Notes: a model not told the origin generated them from the sequence alone. A stretch of 64,000 nucleotides of DNA from Laceyella tengchongensis (GCF_900182735.1 NZ_FXTU01000005.1:62001-126000); one strand, 5' to 3'. Positions 51,534 to 60,804 are shown, counted from the first letter of the stretch. Program-made: numbers and translations.

Positions 51534-54500
51534 ACATGCGGTGCGTTTTGTGACGGCAGCCAGTCTGTTTGACGGGCATGACGCTTCCATCAACTTGTTT
51601 CGTCGCCTGTTGCAGGCATCAGGGGTGGAAGTAATCCATCTGGGTCACAACCGTTCCGTAGATGAGATTGTGGAAGCGGCAATCCAAGAGGATGTCCAAG
51701 GCATCGCGGTGTCATCTTACCAAGGAGGCCATATGGAGTTTTTCAAATATATGGTCGATTTGTTAAGGAAGCGGGGTGCTGGGCACATCAAGGTGTTCGG
51801 GGGAGGCGGGGGCGTCATTATTCCCCAGGAAATAAAAGAGTTGGAGGCGTATGGCGTCGCTCGCATCTTTTCCCCGCACGATGGCCGCCAGTTGGGCTTG
51901 CAGGGGATCATCAATACCATGGTGCGCGAAACCGACTTTCCGACGGTCGGCGAGATCACATGGGAAATGGATGCCCTTTCTGAAGGGAACACGCAAGCGA
52001 TTGCGCGTCTCATCACAGCAGCGGAAGAAGTGGCCGAGGCGGATGGAGGGCTCGATTATCTCCGCCAGGCGCTGGATGAATTGCGCCTCCAACCACCGGT
52101 GGACAAAGTGATTCCTGTGGTGGGGATCACTGGCACGGGGGGAGCGGGGAAAAGCTCTTTGACCGATGAATTGGTACGGCGTTTTGTTGAGGACTTCACT
52201 GATAAAAAAGTGGCGGTACTCTCAGTGGACCCCTCCAAGCAAAAGACGGGAGGCGCCTTGCTGGGTGACCGCATCCGCATGAACGCGGTTCACCATCCGC
52301 GCGTTTATATGCGGAGCTTGGCCACAAGGAGAACGCGTTCGGAGTTGAGCGCCGGCATCCGGGATGCCATCGCAGTGTTGAAACGAGCCGCATATGATTT
52401 GATCATCGTTGAAACCAGCGGAATTGGGCAAGGCAACGCCGATGTAGTAGGGATCAGCGATGTGTCCTTGTATGTGATGACCTCTGAATTCGGTGCCCCC
52501 TCCCAACTGGAGAAGATTGAGATGCTGGATTACGCTGACCTGGTCGCCATTAACAAATTTGACCGCAAAGGTTCGGAAGACGCTTTGCGCGACGTCAAAA
52601 AACAATTCCGTCGCAATCACGGGCTGTTTGACGCGCCGGATGAAGCGATTCCTGTCTATGGCACCATGGCTAGCCGGTTCCATGATCCGGGGACAAATCG
52701 GTTCTACCGGGCACTGATTGAAAAAATCAATGAGAAATGTTCGCTCGCTTGGCAAACGACGTGGGATGGCACCGAGGATGATGTGACCAAGGGGCGCGCC
52801 ATCATTCCGCCGGAGCGGACGCACTATCTGCGCGAGATCGCGGCTACCGTTCGCAAATACCATGCGGAATCCGAGGAGCAGGCTCAGCTGGCCACCCAAT
52901 TGTACCAGCTGGAAGGAACCAAAGCGTTGCTTGCGGAAGACGATGATCTCAATGAGCGGCTCTCGGCCAAAATCAGGGAAATCGAAGAGCGGTTGGCGCC
53001 AGAGAGCAAAAAGGCGTTGGCGGATTGGCCAAAAGTGCAAGAGGCGTATCGGCAAGACGTGTTTATCACCAAAGTGCGGGATCGGGAGTTGCGGGTGCCC
53101 CTCTTCACGGAAACATTGGCTGGCTCGCGTATCCCCAAAGTGGCCCTGCCTAAGCTAAAGGATTGGGGCGACTTGTTGCGGTGGTTCCGCAAAGAGAACC
53201 TGCCAGGTCATTTCCCCTTCACCGCGGGTGTGTTTCCATTCAAGCGGGCTGATGAGGACCCGAAGCGGCAATTTGCGGGAGAAGGAACGCCTGAGCGCAC
53301 CAACAAGCGCTTTCATTACTTATCTAAGAATGATACAGCCAAACGCTTGTCCACTGCGTTTGACAGCGTGACCCTGTATGGGGAGGACCCTGCCGAACGG
53401 CCCGACATCTACGGGAAAATCGGGGAATCCGGGGTGAGCATCTGCACGCTGGAAGATATGAAAAAGCTGTATGCTGGCTTTGATTTGTGCGCGCCCAACA
53501 CCAGTGTGTCGATGACGATCAACGGGCCCGCGCCCATCATCTTGGCTATGTATTTTAACACCGCTATTGCCCAACAAGTGGATCGATTCCGGGAACGGGA
53601 GGGCCGGGAACCGTCAGCGGAAGAGAGGGAGCAAATCAAAGCAGAGACGCTACGCAGTGTGCGGGGAACGGTACAAGCCGATATTTTGAAAGAAGACCAA
53701 GGGCAAAACACCTGCATTTTTTCAACAGAGTTTGCCTTGAAGATGATGGGGGACATTCAGGAGTATTTTATTGAGCATGGGATTCGCAATTATTATTCGG
53801 TCAGTATCAGCGGTTACCATATTGCCGAAGCGGGTGCCAATCCCATTACCCAGCTGGCGTTCACCTTGGCCAATGCCTTCACGTATGTGGAGTATTATTT
53901 AAGCCGAGGCATGAAGATCGACCAATTCGCCCCCAACTTGTCCTTCTTTTTCAGCAACGGATTGGATGCCGAATATTCCGTGATCGGCCGCGTCGCCCGT
54001 CGGGTGTGGGCGATAGTGATGAAGCATCTCTATAAGGGCAATGAGCGTAGCCAAAAGTTGAAGTATCATATCCAAACGTCCGGCCGTTCACTGCACGCCC
54101 AGGAGATCGACTTCAATGATATTCGCACCACATTGCAAGCGTTGATGGCTATTTACGACCAGTGTAATTCGCTCCACACCAACGCTTATGACGAAGCGAT
54201 TACCACGCCAACCGAGGAATCGGTGCGTAGAGCCATGGCGATCCAATTGATCATCAACCGGGAATTGGGCTTGGCTAAAAATGAAAATCCGTTGCAAGGC
54301 TCCTTCATCATTGACGAATTGACCGATTTGGTGGAAGAAGCGGTGTTAAAGGAGTTTGAGCGGATCAGCGACCGGGGCGGCGTGCTGGGAGCGATGGAAA
54401 CGCAGTACCAGCGCGGCAAGATTCAAGAGGAATCGTTGTATTATGAAACGAAAAAGCACTCGGGCGAATTGCCGATTATCGGCGTGAACACCTTTGAAAA

Positions 54501-54762
54501 TCCCAATCCGCCGGCAGAAACGGTAGAGATCGAATTAACCCGGGCTACACCGGAAGAGAAGCAAGCGCAAATCGACCGGCTGAGGGCGTTTCAACAGGCG
54601 CACCGCAACGAGACGACGGAAGCGCTGGAACGGTTGAAGGAAGTGGCTCGAAGCGGTGGCAACTTGTTCGCGGAGTTGATGGAAACGGTGAAAGTGGCGA
54701 GCCTTGGGCAAATTACCCACGCCTTGTATGAGGTGGGCGGACAATATCGGCGAAACATGTAG
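51508..54762 (+). CDS. icmF: Fused isobutyryl-CoA mutase IcmF
   Basis: The 1084-residue protein has an N-terminal B12-binding domain (LFDGHDASINLF with the His ligand), a central G3E GTPase with GTGGAGKSSL and NKFD, a linker and a large C-terminal mutase domain with PFTAGVFPFKR and the APNTSVSMTINGPAP segment. This order is diagnostic for IcmF, which interconverts isobutyryl-CoA and butyryl-CoA and sometimes pivalyl/isovaleryl-CoA. ATG 51508 has GGAGGGAAGC upstream and starts 26 bases inside the TetR gene. The block matches Geobacillus-type gene order as recalled. Confidence 0.95.
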   Translation: METEVIRPKHAVRFVTAASLFDGHDASINLFRRLLQASGVEVIHLGHNRSVDEIVEAAIQEDVQGIAVSSYQGGHMEFFKYMVDLLRKRGAGHIKVFGGGGGVIIPQEIKELEAYGVARIFSPHDGRQLGLQGIINTMVRETDFPTVGEITWEMDALSEGNTQAIARLITAAEEVAEADGGLDYLRQALDELRLQPPVDKVIPVVGITGTGGAGKSSLTDELVRRFVEDFTDKKVAVLSVDPSKQKTGGALLGDRIRMNAVHHPRVYMRSLATRRTRSELSAGIRDAIAVLKRAAYDLIIVETSGIGQGNADVVGISDVSLYVMTSEFGAPSQLEKIEMLDYADLVAINKFDRKGSEDALRDVKKQFRRNHGLFDAPDEAIPVYGTMASRFHDPGTNRFYRALIEKINEKCSLAWQTTWDGTEDDVTKGRAIIPPERTHYLREIAATVRKYHAESEEQAQLATQLYQLEGTKALLAEDDDLNERLSAKIREIEERLAPESKKALADWPKVQEAYRQDVFITKVRDRELRVPLFTETLAGSRIPKVALPKLKDWGDLLRWFRKENLPGHFPFTAGVFPFKRADEDPKRQFAGEGTPERTNKRFHYLSKNDTAKRLSTAFDSVTLYGEDPAERPDIYGKIGESGVSICTLEDMKKLYAGFDLCAPNTSVSMTINGPAPIILAMYFNTAIAQQVDRFREREGREPSAEEREQIKAETLRSVRGTVQADILKEDQGQNTCIFSTEFALKMMGDIQEYFIEHGIRNYYSVSISGYHIAEAGANPITQLAFTLANAFTYVEYYLSRGMKIDQFAPNLSFFFSNGLDAEYSVIGRVARRVWAIVMKHLYKGNERSQKLKYHIQTSGRSLHAQEIDFNDIRTTLQALMAIYDQCNSLHTNAYDEAITTPTEESVRRAMAIQLIINRELGLAKNENPLQGSFIIDELTDLVEEAVLKEFERISDRGGVLGAMETQYQRGKIQEESLYYETKKHSGELPIIGVNTFENPNPPAETVEIELTRATPEEKQAQIDRLRAFQQAHRNETTEALERLKEVARSGGNLFAELMETVKVASLGQITHALYEVGGQYRRNM

Positions 54763-54842
54763 ATCGGTTCCTTTGCTTTCAGCCCTGTGGGCAAGAGCTT
54801 AGGTAGCCCGAGATTGAGAGCCGCGCAAGCCTACTTGTTTGC

Positions 54843-54875
54843 GCCCGGCATTCTTTGATGGATGCCGGGCTTTTT
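54843..54875 (+). terminator. Terminator after icmF
   Basis: GCCCGGCAT (54843-54851) pairs with ATGCCGGGC (54862-54870), followed by five Ts. Confidence 0.9.
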
Positions 54876-54986
54876 CCATACGTGGGGATGTTTTTTAGGA
54901 AGATTGGTTGACTTCAACCGTTTTTTGGATAAAATAGTTGTACGAGAAACATAGGGATTTTGTGGACTTCGCCCTGAGGGAAGGAT

Positions 54987-55472
54987 GTGTCCAGGTTGAA
55001 TGACAACCTCGCTTTAGAAAAGATCAAAGAAACGTCGATGGTTGATCTAGCGTACGATCTGCTCAAACAAAGAGGCGACGCGATGCAATATAGAGACATC
55101 ATGGCGGAAGTTGCGAAGAAAAAGGAATTTACCCAAGAGGAAGTTGAACAATATATCGCGCAATTGTATACGGAAATCAATATTGACGGACGCTTCGTTT
55201 GTGTGGGCAGAGGCACTTGGGGCTTGAGGGAATGGTATTCGACCGAGCAGGCAACCGATTCCGCTGTGGCCATGAACGTGAAAGACGATTATTTAGACGA
55301 AGAATTGGATGAAGAATTGTTTGATGCGGATGACGAGGATTACGGAAATGCCGGCCTGGATGAATTGGATGATATCGAGGTGCCTTATGCCGACAAAGAT
55401 ACGCCTTTTGACGGTGATGAGGATGCATTGCCAGACGAAGACGTAGAAGATGACGAGGAAGACGCGCTTTAA
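54987..55472 (+). CDS. rpoE: RNA polymerase delta subunit
   Basis: The 161-residue protein has an N-terminal HARE-HTH globular domain (about 1-90, with SMVDLAYDLLKQRG and GRFVCVGRGTWGL) and an extremely acidic disordered tail of Asp/Glu. Delta is found only in Firmicutes and speeds RNA polymerase recycling and promoter selectivity. It precedes pyrG as in B. subtilis. The start is GTG 54987, with GAGGGAAGG upstream; TTG 54996 is an alternative. Confidence 0.95.
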   Translation: MSRLNDNLALEKIKETSMVDLAYDLLKQRGDAMQYRDIMAEVAKKKEFTQEEVEQYIAQLYTEINIDGRFVCVGRGTWGLREWYSTEQATDSAVAMNVKDDYLDEELDEELFDADDEDYGNAGLDELDDIEVPYADKDTPFDGDEDALPDEDVEDDEEDAL

Positions 55473-55475
55473 TCC

Positions 55476-55517
55476 TTGACAAATAAAGGTATGTGAGATA
55501 AATTATTTTTTGGGCTC
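55476..55517 (+). promoter_or_regulatory. pyrG promoter with GGGCTC initiation site
   Basis: TTGACA (55476-55481), a 17-base spacer and TAAATT (55499-55504) place transcription start at the GGG of GGGCTC (55512-55517). The same start sequence allows slippage adding G residues at low CTP in B. subtilis. Confidence 0.75.
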
Positions 55518-55533
55518 ATTATGAACGGAAATG

Positions 55534-55570
55534 AAAAGAGCGCCCCTGCATTCGGGGGCGCTCTTTTCTA
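55534..55570 (+). terminator. pyrG leader attenuator
   Basis: AAAAGAGCGCCCC (55534-55546) pairs with GGGGCGCTCTTTT (55555-55567), followed by a T-rich stretch. It lies 20 bases after the GGGCTC start and ~170 bases before pyrG, so it must be passed to express pyrG. Extra 5' Gs could pair with its C-rich left arm. Confidence 0.75.
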
Positions 55571-55736
55571 TTTTGTGCGGTATTTTCAACCGCTACGACA
55601 GGCAACCAACCTTTTTTCAGTGAGTGCCTCGTAAACAAGTGAAGCGATTGAGAAAAATGGTTGCGGGCCTGAACGCGAGATTTTGAAATGCTTTAAGCGA
55701 ATAGGGGCATCCTTAGATACAGGAGGAAGATAAAAC

Positions 55737-57356
55737 ATGGCTAAATACATTTTTGTGACTGGAGGCGTGGCATCCTCCCTTGGCAAAGGTATCACGGCTT
55801 CCGCATTGGGGAGATTGTTGAAAAACCGGGGGCTCAAAGTGACGATCCAAAAGTTTGATCCATATATCAACGTCGACCCGGGCACGATGAGCCCATACCA
55901 ACATGGCGAAGTGTTTGTGACCGACGACGGTGCGGAGACTGATCTCGACCTCGGCCACTATGAGCGTTTCATTGATATCAATCTGAGCAAAAACAGCAAT
56001 GTTACGACGGGGAAAATCTATTCTGCCGTCATCAATAAAGAGCGCCGCGGCGATTATCTGGGTGGGACGGTGCAAGTGATTCCGCACATCACCAACGAAA
56101 TCAAGGATCGCGTTTTCCGGGCGGCGCGCGAGACAGGTGCCGATGTGGTTATCACTGAGATCGGTGGTACCGTTGGCGACATCGAAAGCTTGCCATTCTT
56201 AGAAGCGATTCGCCAGATTAAGAGTGATGTGGGCCGTGAAAACGTCATGTACATCCATTGCACGTTGGTGCCGTTGATGAGAGCTAGCGGCGAATTGAAA
56301 ACCAAACCGACGCAACACTCGGTCAAAGAATTGCGCAGCATCGGGATTCAGCCCAATGTCATCGTCTGCCGCACCGAATATCCGTTGGCTGAAGAAATCA
56401 AACAGAAGATCGCTCTTTTCTGCGACATTGATCGTGAAGCCGTTATTGAAATGTGCGATGCGGAAACATTGTATGAAGTGCCTTTGATGGCGCAAGAACA
56501 AGGGTTTGACCAAATTGTGGTCGACCACTTGGGCTTAGAATGCGGCCAAGCAGACATGACTGATTGGATCAAGCTGGTCAATAAAGTGAAAAATTTGGCG
56601 CACACCACCCGCATTGCCATTGTTGGTAAATACGTCGCGTTACACGACGCATATATGAGCGTGGTGGAAGCGTTACGCCATGCCGGGTTTGAGCGCGACA
56701 CCGATATTGAGGTCAAGTGGATCAATGCTGAAGAAGTGACCGATGAGAATGCCGCTCAGCTGTTAGGGGATGTGAACGGGATTCTGGTGCCGGGCGGATT
56801 CGGCGACCGCGGCATCGAAGGGAAAATTGCCGCTACCCGCTACGCTCGCGAAAACAACATTCCTTTCTTGGGCATTTGCCTAGGCATGCAGATGGCTTGC
56901 GTTGAGGGTGCCCGCCATGTGCTTGGGCTGGAGGGGGCCAATAGTTCGGAAATCGATCCGTCCACCCCTTATCCGATTATCGACATTCTGCCTGAGCAAA
57001 AGGAGATTGAAGAAAAAGGCGGTACCATGCGCCTCGGCCTTTATCCGTGTAAGCTTACACCAGGCAGCGTGGCTCACCAAGCGTATGGCACGGATCTGGT
57101 GTACGAGCGCCATCGCCATCGGTATGAGTTTAACAACGAGTATCGCGAAGAGATGGAAAAAGTGGGTTACCGCTTTTCCGGCACCTCGCCAGACGGCCGG
57201 TTGGTGGAAATTGTGGAGTACATTCATCACCCTTGGTTTGTCGCGTCCCAATTCCATCCAGAGTTCATCTCTCGTCCTAACCGTCCGCAACCGCTTTTCC
57301 GCGGGTTTGTGACGGCCGCGCTAAACGCGAAACTAAAAGAGCATGTGAATGCCTAA
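55737..57356 (+). CDS. pyrG: CTP synthase
   Basis: The 539-residue enzyme has an N-terminal synthetase domain with GGVASSLGKGITAS and a C-terminal class I glutaminase with the nucleophile in LGICLGMQ and the His-Glu end QFHPEF. It aminates UTP to CTP using glutamine. ATG 55737 has CAGGAGGAAG upstream. Expression is probably set by CTP through reiterative transcription at the GGGCTC start and the attenuator (separate entries). Confidence 0.97.
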   Translation: MAKYIFVTGGVASSLGKGITASALGRLLKNRGLKVTIQKFDPYINVDPGTMSPYQHGEVFVTDDGAETDLDLGHYERFIDINLSKNSNVTTGKIYSAVINKERRGDYLGGTVQVIPHITNEIKDRVFRAARETGADVVITEIGGTVGDIESLPFLEAIRQIKSDVGRENVMYIHCTLVPLMRASGELKTKPTQHSVKELRSIGIQPNVIVCRTEYPLAEEIKQKIALFCDIDREAVIEMCDAETLYEVPLMAQEQGFDQIVVDHLGLECGQADMTDWIKLVNKVKNLAHTTRIAIVGKYVALHDAYMSVVEALRHAGFERDTDIEVKWINAEEVTDENAAQLLGDVNGILVPGGFGDRGIEGKIAATRYARENNIPFLGICLGMQMACVEGARHVLGLEGANSSEIDPSTPYPIIDILPEQKEIEEKGGTMRLGLYPCKLTPGSVAHQAYGTDLVYERHRHRYEFNNEYREEMEKVGYRFSGTSPDGRLVEIVEYIHHPWFVASQFHPEFISRPNRPQPLFRGFVTAALNAKLKEHVNA

Positions 57357-57412
57357 TTTTAACAGCCAAATGGGATTAGGAACCATCTGCTCTGTCCGCG
57401 TCCCAGGCGACA

Positions 57413-57456
57413 AAAACCCAGTCAAGCGGGATGTTCCCTGTTTGACTGGGTTTTTT
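57413..57456. terminator. Bidirectional terminator between pyrG and ribU
   Basis: AAAACCCAGTCAA (57413-57425) pairs with TTGACTGGGTTTT (57442-57454); A5 and T6 flank the stem, so it can end both convergent genes. Confidence 0.9.
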
Positions 57457-57462
57457 CTATGG

Positions 57463-58050
57463 TCAAGGCGCTGTTCTGAAGCTTAAGCGCCGTTTTAGAT
57501 GGGGTTGTAATTTCAAATAAAGCGGTATGAAAATCGCGGTCACAAGTACGCCTTTAAGCAAGTTAAACGGGGCGATACCAAACATGATTAAGGCGAATTT
57601 TTGTGAACCGGATACTGTCCAATGGATCAGTTTGCTGTAAAGCGGGAAGAAGACATACCAATTGGCCGAAGTCATGACGACCGCGCTGATCACCGTGGCG
57701 GTGGCCAAGCCGTATATGAGCCCTTTCAATTCTCCCACTTTGCGAGCGATGATGGAAGTGACAGCGACAAAGACGCTGCCGGCGAGGAAATTAGACAGTT
57801 GCCCGACAGGGATAATGCCGGTTTCACTGCCGCTGAAGAGGAAGTGTAGGAAGTTCTTGAAGAACTCCACCAACACCCCGGCCAACGGCCCATAGAGAAG
57901 TCCTGCGATTAAGGCAGGGACTTCGCTGAAATCAATTTTTAAAAACGTTGGGAAGCCGGGCAACGGAAATTCTAGTTTTTGTAAGATAAATGCGATGCCC
58001 GCCATCAAAGATAAAAAGATCATTTTTGTCAGTGCTTGCGATCGTTGCAT
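57463..58050 (-). CDS. ribU: Riboflavin transporter RibU (ECF S component)
   Basis: This 195-residue protein has five to six membrane helices and the RibU segment FPTFLKIDFSEVPALIAG, followed by LVEFFKNFLHF, residues close to the flavin site. It takes up riboflavin with the shared ECF energising module, not encoded here. An FMN riboswitch precedes it and settles the substrate. ATG 58050 has AAGGGAG upstream; a longer in-frame start at 58170 would overlap the riboswitch expression platform. Confidence 0.94.
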   Translation of the reverse strand: MQRSQALTKMIFLSLMAGIAFILQKLEFPLPGFPTFLKIDFSEVPALIAGLLYGPLAGVLVEFFKNFLHFLFSGSETGIIPVGQLSNFLAGSVFVAVTSIIARKVGELKGLIYGLATATVISAVVMTSANWYVFFPLYSKLIHWTVSGSQKFALIMFGIAPFNLLKGVLVTAIFIPLYLKLQPHLKRRLSFRTAP

Positions 58051-58114
58051 CAGAACACGCTCCCTTATTTGTGCTTCTGATGACAACGGGTACGAAGGCC
58101 TGAAAAAGGTAAGA

Positions 58115-58147
58115 AACCCCGAAAGATGGTGTGTCCATCTTCGGGGT
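58115..58147 (-). terminator. Expression-platform hairpin of the FMN riboswitch
   Basis: On the minus strand ACCCCGAAGATGG pairs with CCATCTTTCGGGGTT, followed by TCTT. It lies between the aptamer and ribU and would stop transcription when FMN is bound. Confidence 0.65.
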
Positions 58148-58234
58148 ATCAGAAAGAAAGGTGCAAACAACCCATTTTATTGTAAAAGGGCAGACTCCAC
58201 CCTGGGTCGTGTACCTTGATTTTCGTACGCGTCA

Positions 58235-58372
58235 TCATCCTTCTCCCATCCAGACTATACTGTCGGCTTCGGAATCACACCGAATCCACCGCTTGTAAGC
58301 GGGTCACGGGCTTAGGGAAACGCATTTCCCATCACCGCCGGTCGGGAATTTCACCCTGCCCCGAAGGATATC
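58235..58372 (-). promoter_or_regulatory. FMN riboswitch (RFN element)
   Basis: Read on the minus strand, it has the conserved RFN blocks: ATCCTTCGGGGCAGGG, GTGAAATTCCCGACCGGCGG, AGCCCGTGA, GGTGGATTCGGTG, GATTCCGAAGCCGACAGTAT and AGTCTGGATGGGAGAAGGAT. The closing helix ATCCTT/AAGGAT is intact. It controls ribU by FMN. Confidence 0.96.
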
Positions 58373-58586
58373 CCTATGTTATTGTCTTGCATTCCTCGTT
58401 TTTATATTATAAATGACTCCAACACGATCGGGAAGGGGATTCTGTTAAATACGCTTGCATCCATCAAGCGATCAGGGCGGATCATGGTGAAAAACCGGGG
58501 CATCCCGATGGATGATCATTTTTATCGCTTATGATTAGAAAATTCATTATAATGAAATAAAAAGGAGAAAAGGCGAGGTGGTTGGA

Positions 58587-58904
58587 ATGGAACCGCAATT
58601 GCAGCCGCAAACCCAGCGGCCAGTGAAACCGAAGGAAAAACCGGAAACGGCATGGCGCTATGTCCTCTCGTTTGTATGGATGATTTTGTTCACGGCGATT
58701 GCGTTCATCGTGGTCGGCGGAGGACTGGTTGAATCCAAAACGGCCATTTTTTGGGTGCTGATCATTTCGGCTTCGATTCAGGTAGTGTTGCAGCTCTTTA
58801 CATTCATGCACCTAAATCAAAAAGGGTATGGCATTGTGATTCTGTTCATGGGGGTAGGGTTGGTGATTGCGGTCGTGTCCGCCGTCGGAATGGTGTTAAT
58901 GTAA
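58587..58904 (+). CDS. ctaF: Cytochrome c oxidase subunit IV (CtaF-like)
   Basis: The 105-residue protein has a basic proline-rich N-terminus and three membrane helices (about 28-48, 53-75, 80-103), with LQLFTFMHLNQKG, the COX4_pro pattern. It is a small accessory subunit of the caa3-type oxidase. The other oxidase genes (ctaCDE) are not nearby, so this is an orphan copy or has been separated. ATG 58587 follows GAGGTGG; GTG 58578, after AAAGGAG, is the alternative. Confidence 0.82.
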   Translation: MEPQLQPQTQRPVKPKEKPETAWRYVLSFVWMILFTAIAFIVVGGGLVESKTAIFWVLIISASIQVVLQLFTFMHLNQKGYGIVILFMGVGLVIAVVSAVGMVLM

Positions 58905-58999
58905 TGCCGGAGAGGGGCGCATGTTTGGTATGTTCTTTCTCCCTGGTGGAACCCTAGAGATAGATTCTGCGGGTTGAAGCGAGGGAGGCAAGATGCAAC

Positions 59000-59503
59000 A
59001 TGCGGTTAGTTCATGCACATTTGGATCAGTTGGATGAGATCTTGGAGATTTACCGGCATGCGACACGCAAGATGAATGAGCAAGGCATTACCCAATGGGC
59101 GGATGATTATCCCAGCGAAGAACAGGTTAAGGACGACATTCAGAAGAGAAATCTCTACACCCTGCTTGATGAAGATCGGGTGGCGGCTGTCGTCGTGTTG
59201 GATCAGGAATACGAGGATGCCTATGAAAAGGTTTCTTGGTCAGATCAATCTGGACGTTTTTTGGTGGTGCATCGATTGTGCGTCAACCCGGCTATCCAGG
59301 GAAGGGGAGTATCCCGCATTTTGATGGGGGAGATCGAACGGTTTGCCAAGGAGCACGGGTACACCAGCATCCGATTGGACACGCAGATCAAGAATGAAAA
59401 AGCGATGCGGCTCTATATGGTGAATGAGTATGAACAAAAGGGGATCATTTACCTTAGAGGTAGCGACGATCCGCACATGGCGTTTGAGAAGCAATTGGAC
59501 TAA
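59000..59503 (+). CDS. GNAT family N-acetyltransferase
   Basis: The 167-residue protein has the GNAT fold, with the acetyl-CoA loop VNPAIQGRGVSRILM (Q/RxxGxG/A pattern) and LDTQIKNEKAMRLYMVNEYE near the C-terminus. The acceptor substrate is unknown. GAGGGAGGCAAG precedes the ATG. It is a single gene followed by a terminator. Confidence 0.85.
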   Translation: MRLVHAHLDQLDEILEIYRHATRKMNEQGITQWADDYPSEEQVKDDIQKRNLYTLLDEDRVAAVVVLDQEYEDAYEKVSWSDQSGRFLVVHRLCVNPAIQGRGVSRILMGEIERFAKEHGYTSIRLDTQIKNEKAMRLYMVNEYEQKGIIYLRGSDDPHMAFEKQLD

Positions 59504-59510
59504 ACACCGG

Positions 59511-59537
59511 CAACCTTCCGCTTTGTGAAGGTTGTTT
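59511..59537 (+). terminator. Terminator of the GNAT gene
   Basis: CAACCTTC (59511-59518) pairs with GAAGGTTG (59527-59534), followed by TTTT (59535-59538). Confidence 0.7.
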
Positions 59538-59550
59538 TGTGCATCCAAAC

Positions 59551-59578
59551 AAAAAAGCTCGCCTACTGGGAAGCGAGC
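59551..59578 (-). terminator. Terminator of the trypsin-like gene
   Basis: On the minus strand GCTCGC, a ten-base loop and GCGAGC (+ strand 59557-59562 and 59573-59578) are followed by six Ts. Confidence 0.8.
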
Positions 59579-59597
59579 ATGTGAGCGTATTGGATGA

Positions 59598-60689
59598 TTA
59601 TGATCTTCTTTTCGCTTTGACCACGTTGATTTGTTCCAATTCCCTCTGGGTGAGGGGTTGCGTATAAGCAAAGCTTTTTCTCGGGGCACCTTTGAGGGAG
59701 CCGGCTTCCGGTCTGGAGGAAGAGGTAGCTGGAACGGCGATTCTCATCCCGAACGTCTGCATGGCGAATTGAATGGGGAAGCACAACGAACGGGTCATGT
59801 TGGAAGTGGACGAGTAATGAACAGCAGCGGCGAGATTGTTCGTTTCCCCGATCCAGACGGAACCGGAATCACCAGGGCCTCCTACGACGCCATCACCCCG
59901 AACGATGGTTTGGTTTTCAAACATGCCGATCCCGAATGAGTATTGGATGCGCGTTGTCGCGTTGATAGATTCTACTGTCCCTGTGCCGAATCCCGACGTG
60001 CGCCCCGTCTTCTTGAGGCGTGTTCCCACAGGGTAGCTGATGTAATGGCCCGCCAATATAATCCGTTGCCCTGTGTTGCCCAACAGATAACGGGGGTCCA
60101 ACAGGCTGTTTTGGTCGGCAATGGCGACGGAAGCATCCAAGAAATTGACAGACGTTGTGCTAATAATCACCGATTGGAAGGTTCTGCCGATGCGGTCCGT
60201 TCCCGGCCGCCCGCCATCCGATCGGCCCGGCTGAATCACTTCATGAAAAGAGGTGTCATTGGTCGGGTTGAGCACATGGGCGTTGCTCAGCACAAACAGG
60301 CGCGACGGATTGGGGAAATTGACGGTAATCACTCCCGCCGTGCCGGTGCCGGCAGTGGATGTACCCACACTGACACCGCCGGGGACGGGACGCAACCGGG
60401 TTTGAAAGATAGGTTGGGCTGCAACCAATTTGTCTGAGTAGAACCCTCCACTTTTAACGAAACGGATCGGAACGTTGGATGCGGTGCCAACGGTTCGTTC
60501 CATGGAGGCTTTCAGAGTGGCTAGCCGCTTTGGAGAAATGTTTCGCTCAACATAAACAATGGTGCTGGCTCCTTGGGACGGTTTTCGCGGATTGGCATAT
60601 CCCACACCAATCCCATGCACATCGCTGTGGCTCGACACTAACTTAGAAAGCTTATTTTTTTGCGTGGTAGCTTCAAAGAAAGTAGCCAT
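59598..60689 (-). CDS. Trypsin-fold serine protease-like protein without signal peptide
   Basis: The 363-residue protein has a chymotrypsin-like domain with the triad visible as SNAHVL (His138), FLDASVAI (Asp185) and GGPGDSGSVW (Ser275). An N-terminal ~90-residue segment (VHGIGVGYANPRKPSQGAS) resembles the prefix of Nal1-type or nucleotide-associated proteases. There is no signal peptide or membrane helix, so it may act in the cytosol or leave by another route. GAAAGGAG precedes the ATG. Its target is unknown. Confidence 0.75.
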   Translation of the reverse strand: MATFFEATTQKNKLSKLVSSHSDVHGIGVGYANPRKPSQGASTIVYVERNISPKRLATLKASMERTVGTASNVPIRFVKSGGFYSDKLVAAQPIFQTRLRPVPGGVSVGTSTAGTGTAGVITVNFPNPSRLFVLSNAHVLNPTNDTSFHEVIQPGRSDGGRPGTDRIGRTFQSVIISTTSVNFLDASVAIADQNSLLDPRYLLGNTGQRIILAGHYISYPVGTRLKKTGRTSGFGTGTVESINATTRIQYSFGIGMFENQTIVRGDGVVGGPGDSGSVWIGETNNLAAAVHYSSTSNMTRSLCFPIQFAMQTFGMRIAVPATSSSRPEAGSLKGAPRKSFAYTQPLTQRELEQINVVKAKRRS

Positions 60690-60704
60690 ATTTCTACTCC
60701 TTTC

Positions 60705-60742
60705 AATAGAGATATTCTAATTTATGAGATTAGTTCTCTATT
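60705..60742. repeat. Inverted repeat over the trypsin-like gene promoter
   Basis: AATAGAGA (60705-60712) and TCTCTATT (60735-60742) are exact complements, with CTAAT/ATTAG nested inside (60717-60721 and 60729-60733). It surrounds a minus-strand TAGAAT, so it could be an operator. Confidence 0.5.
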
Positions 60743-60804
60743 TGATAGGAGCAGATACACATTTTCATAGAATAAAAAGGGAAATTGGGCGCTGGATGTT
60801 GCCA

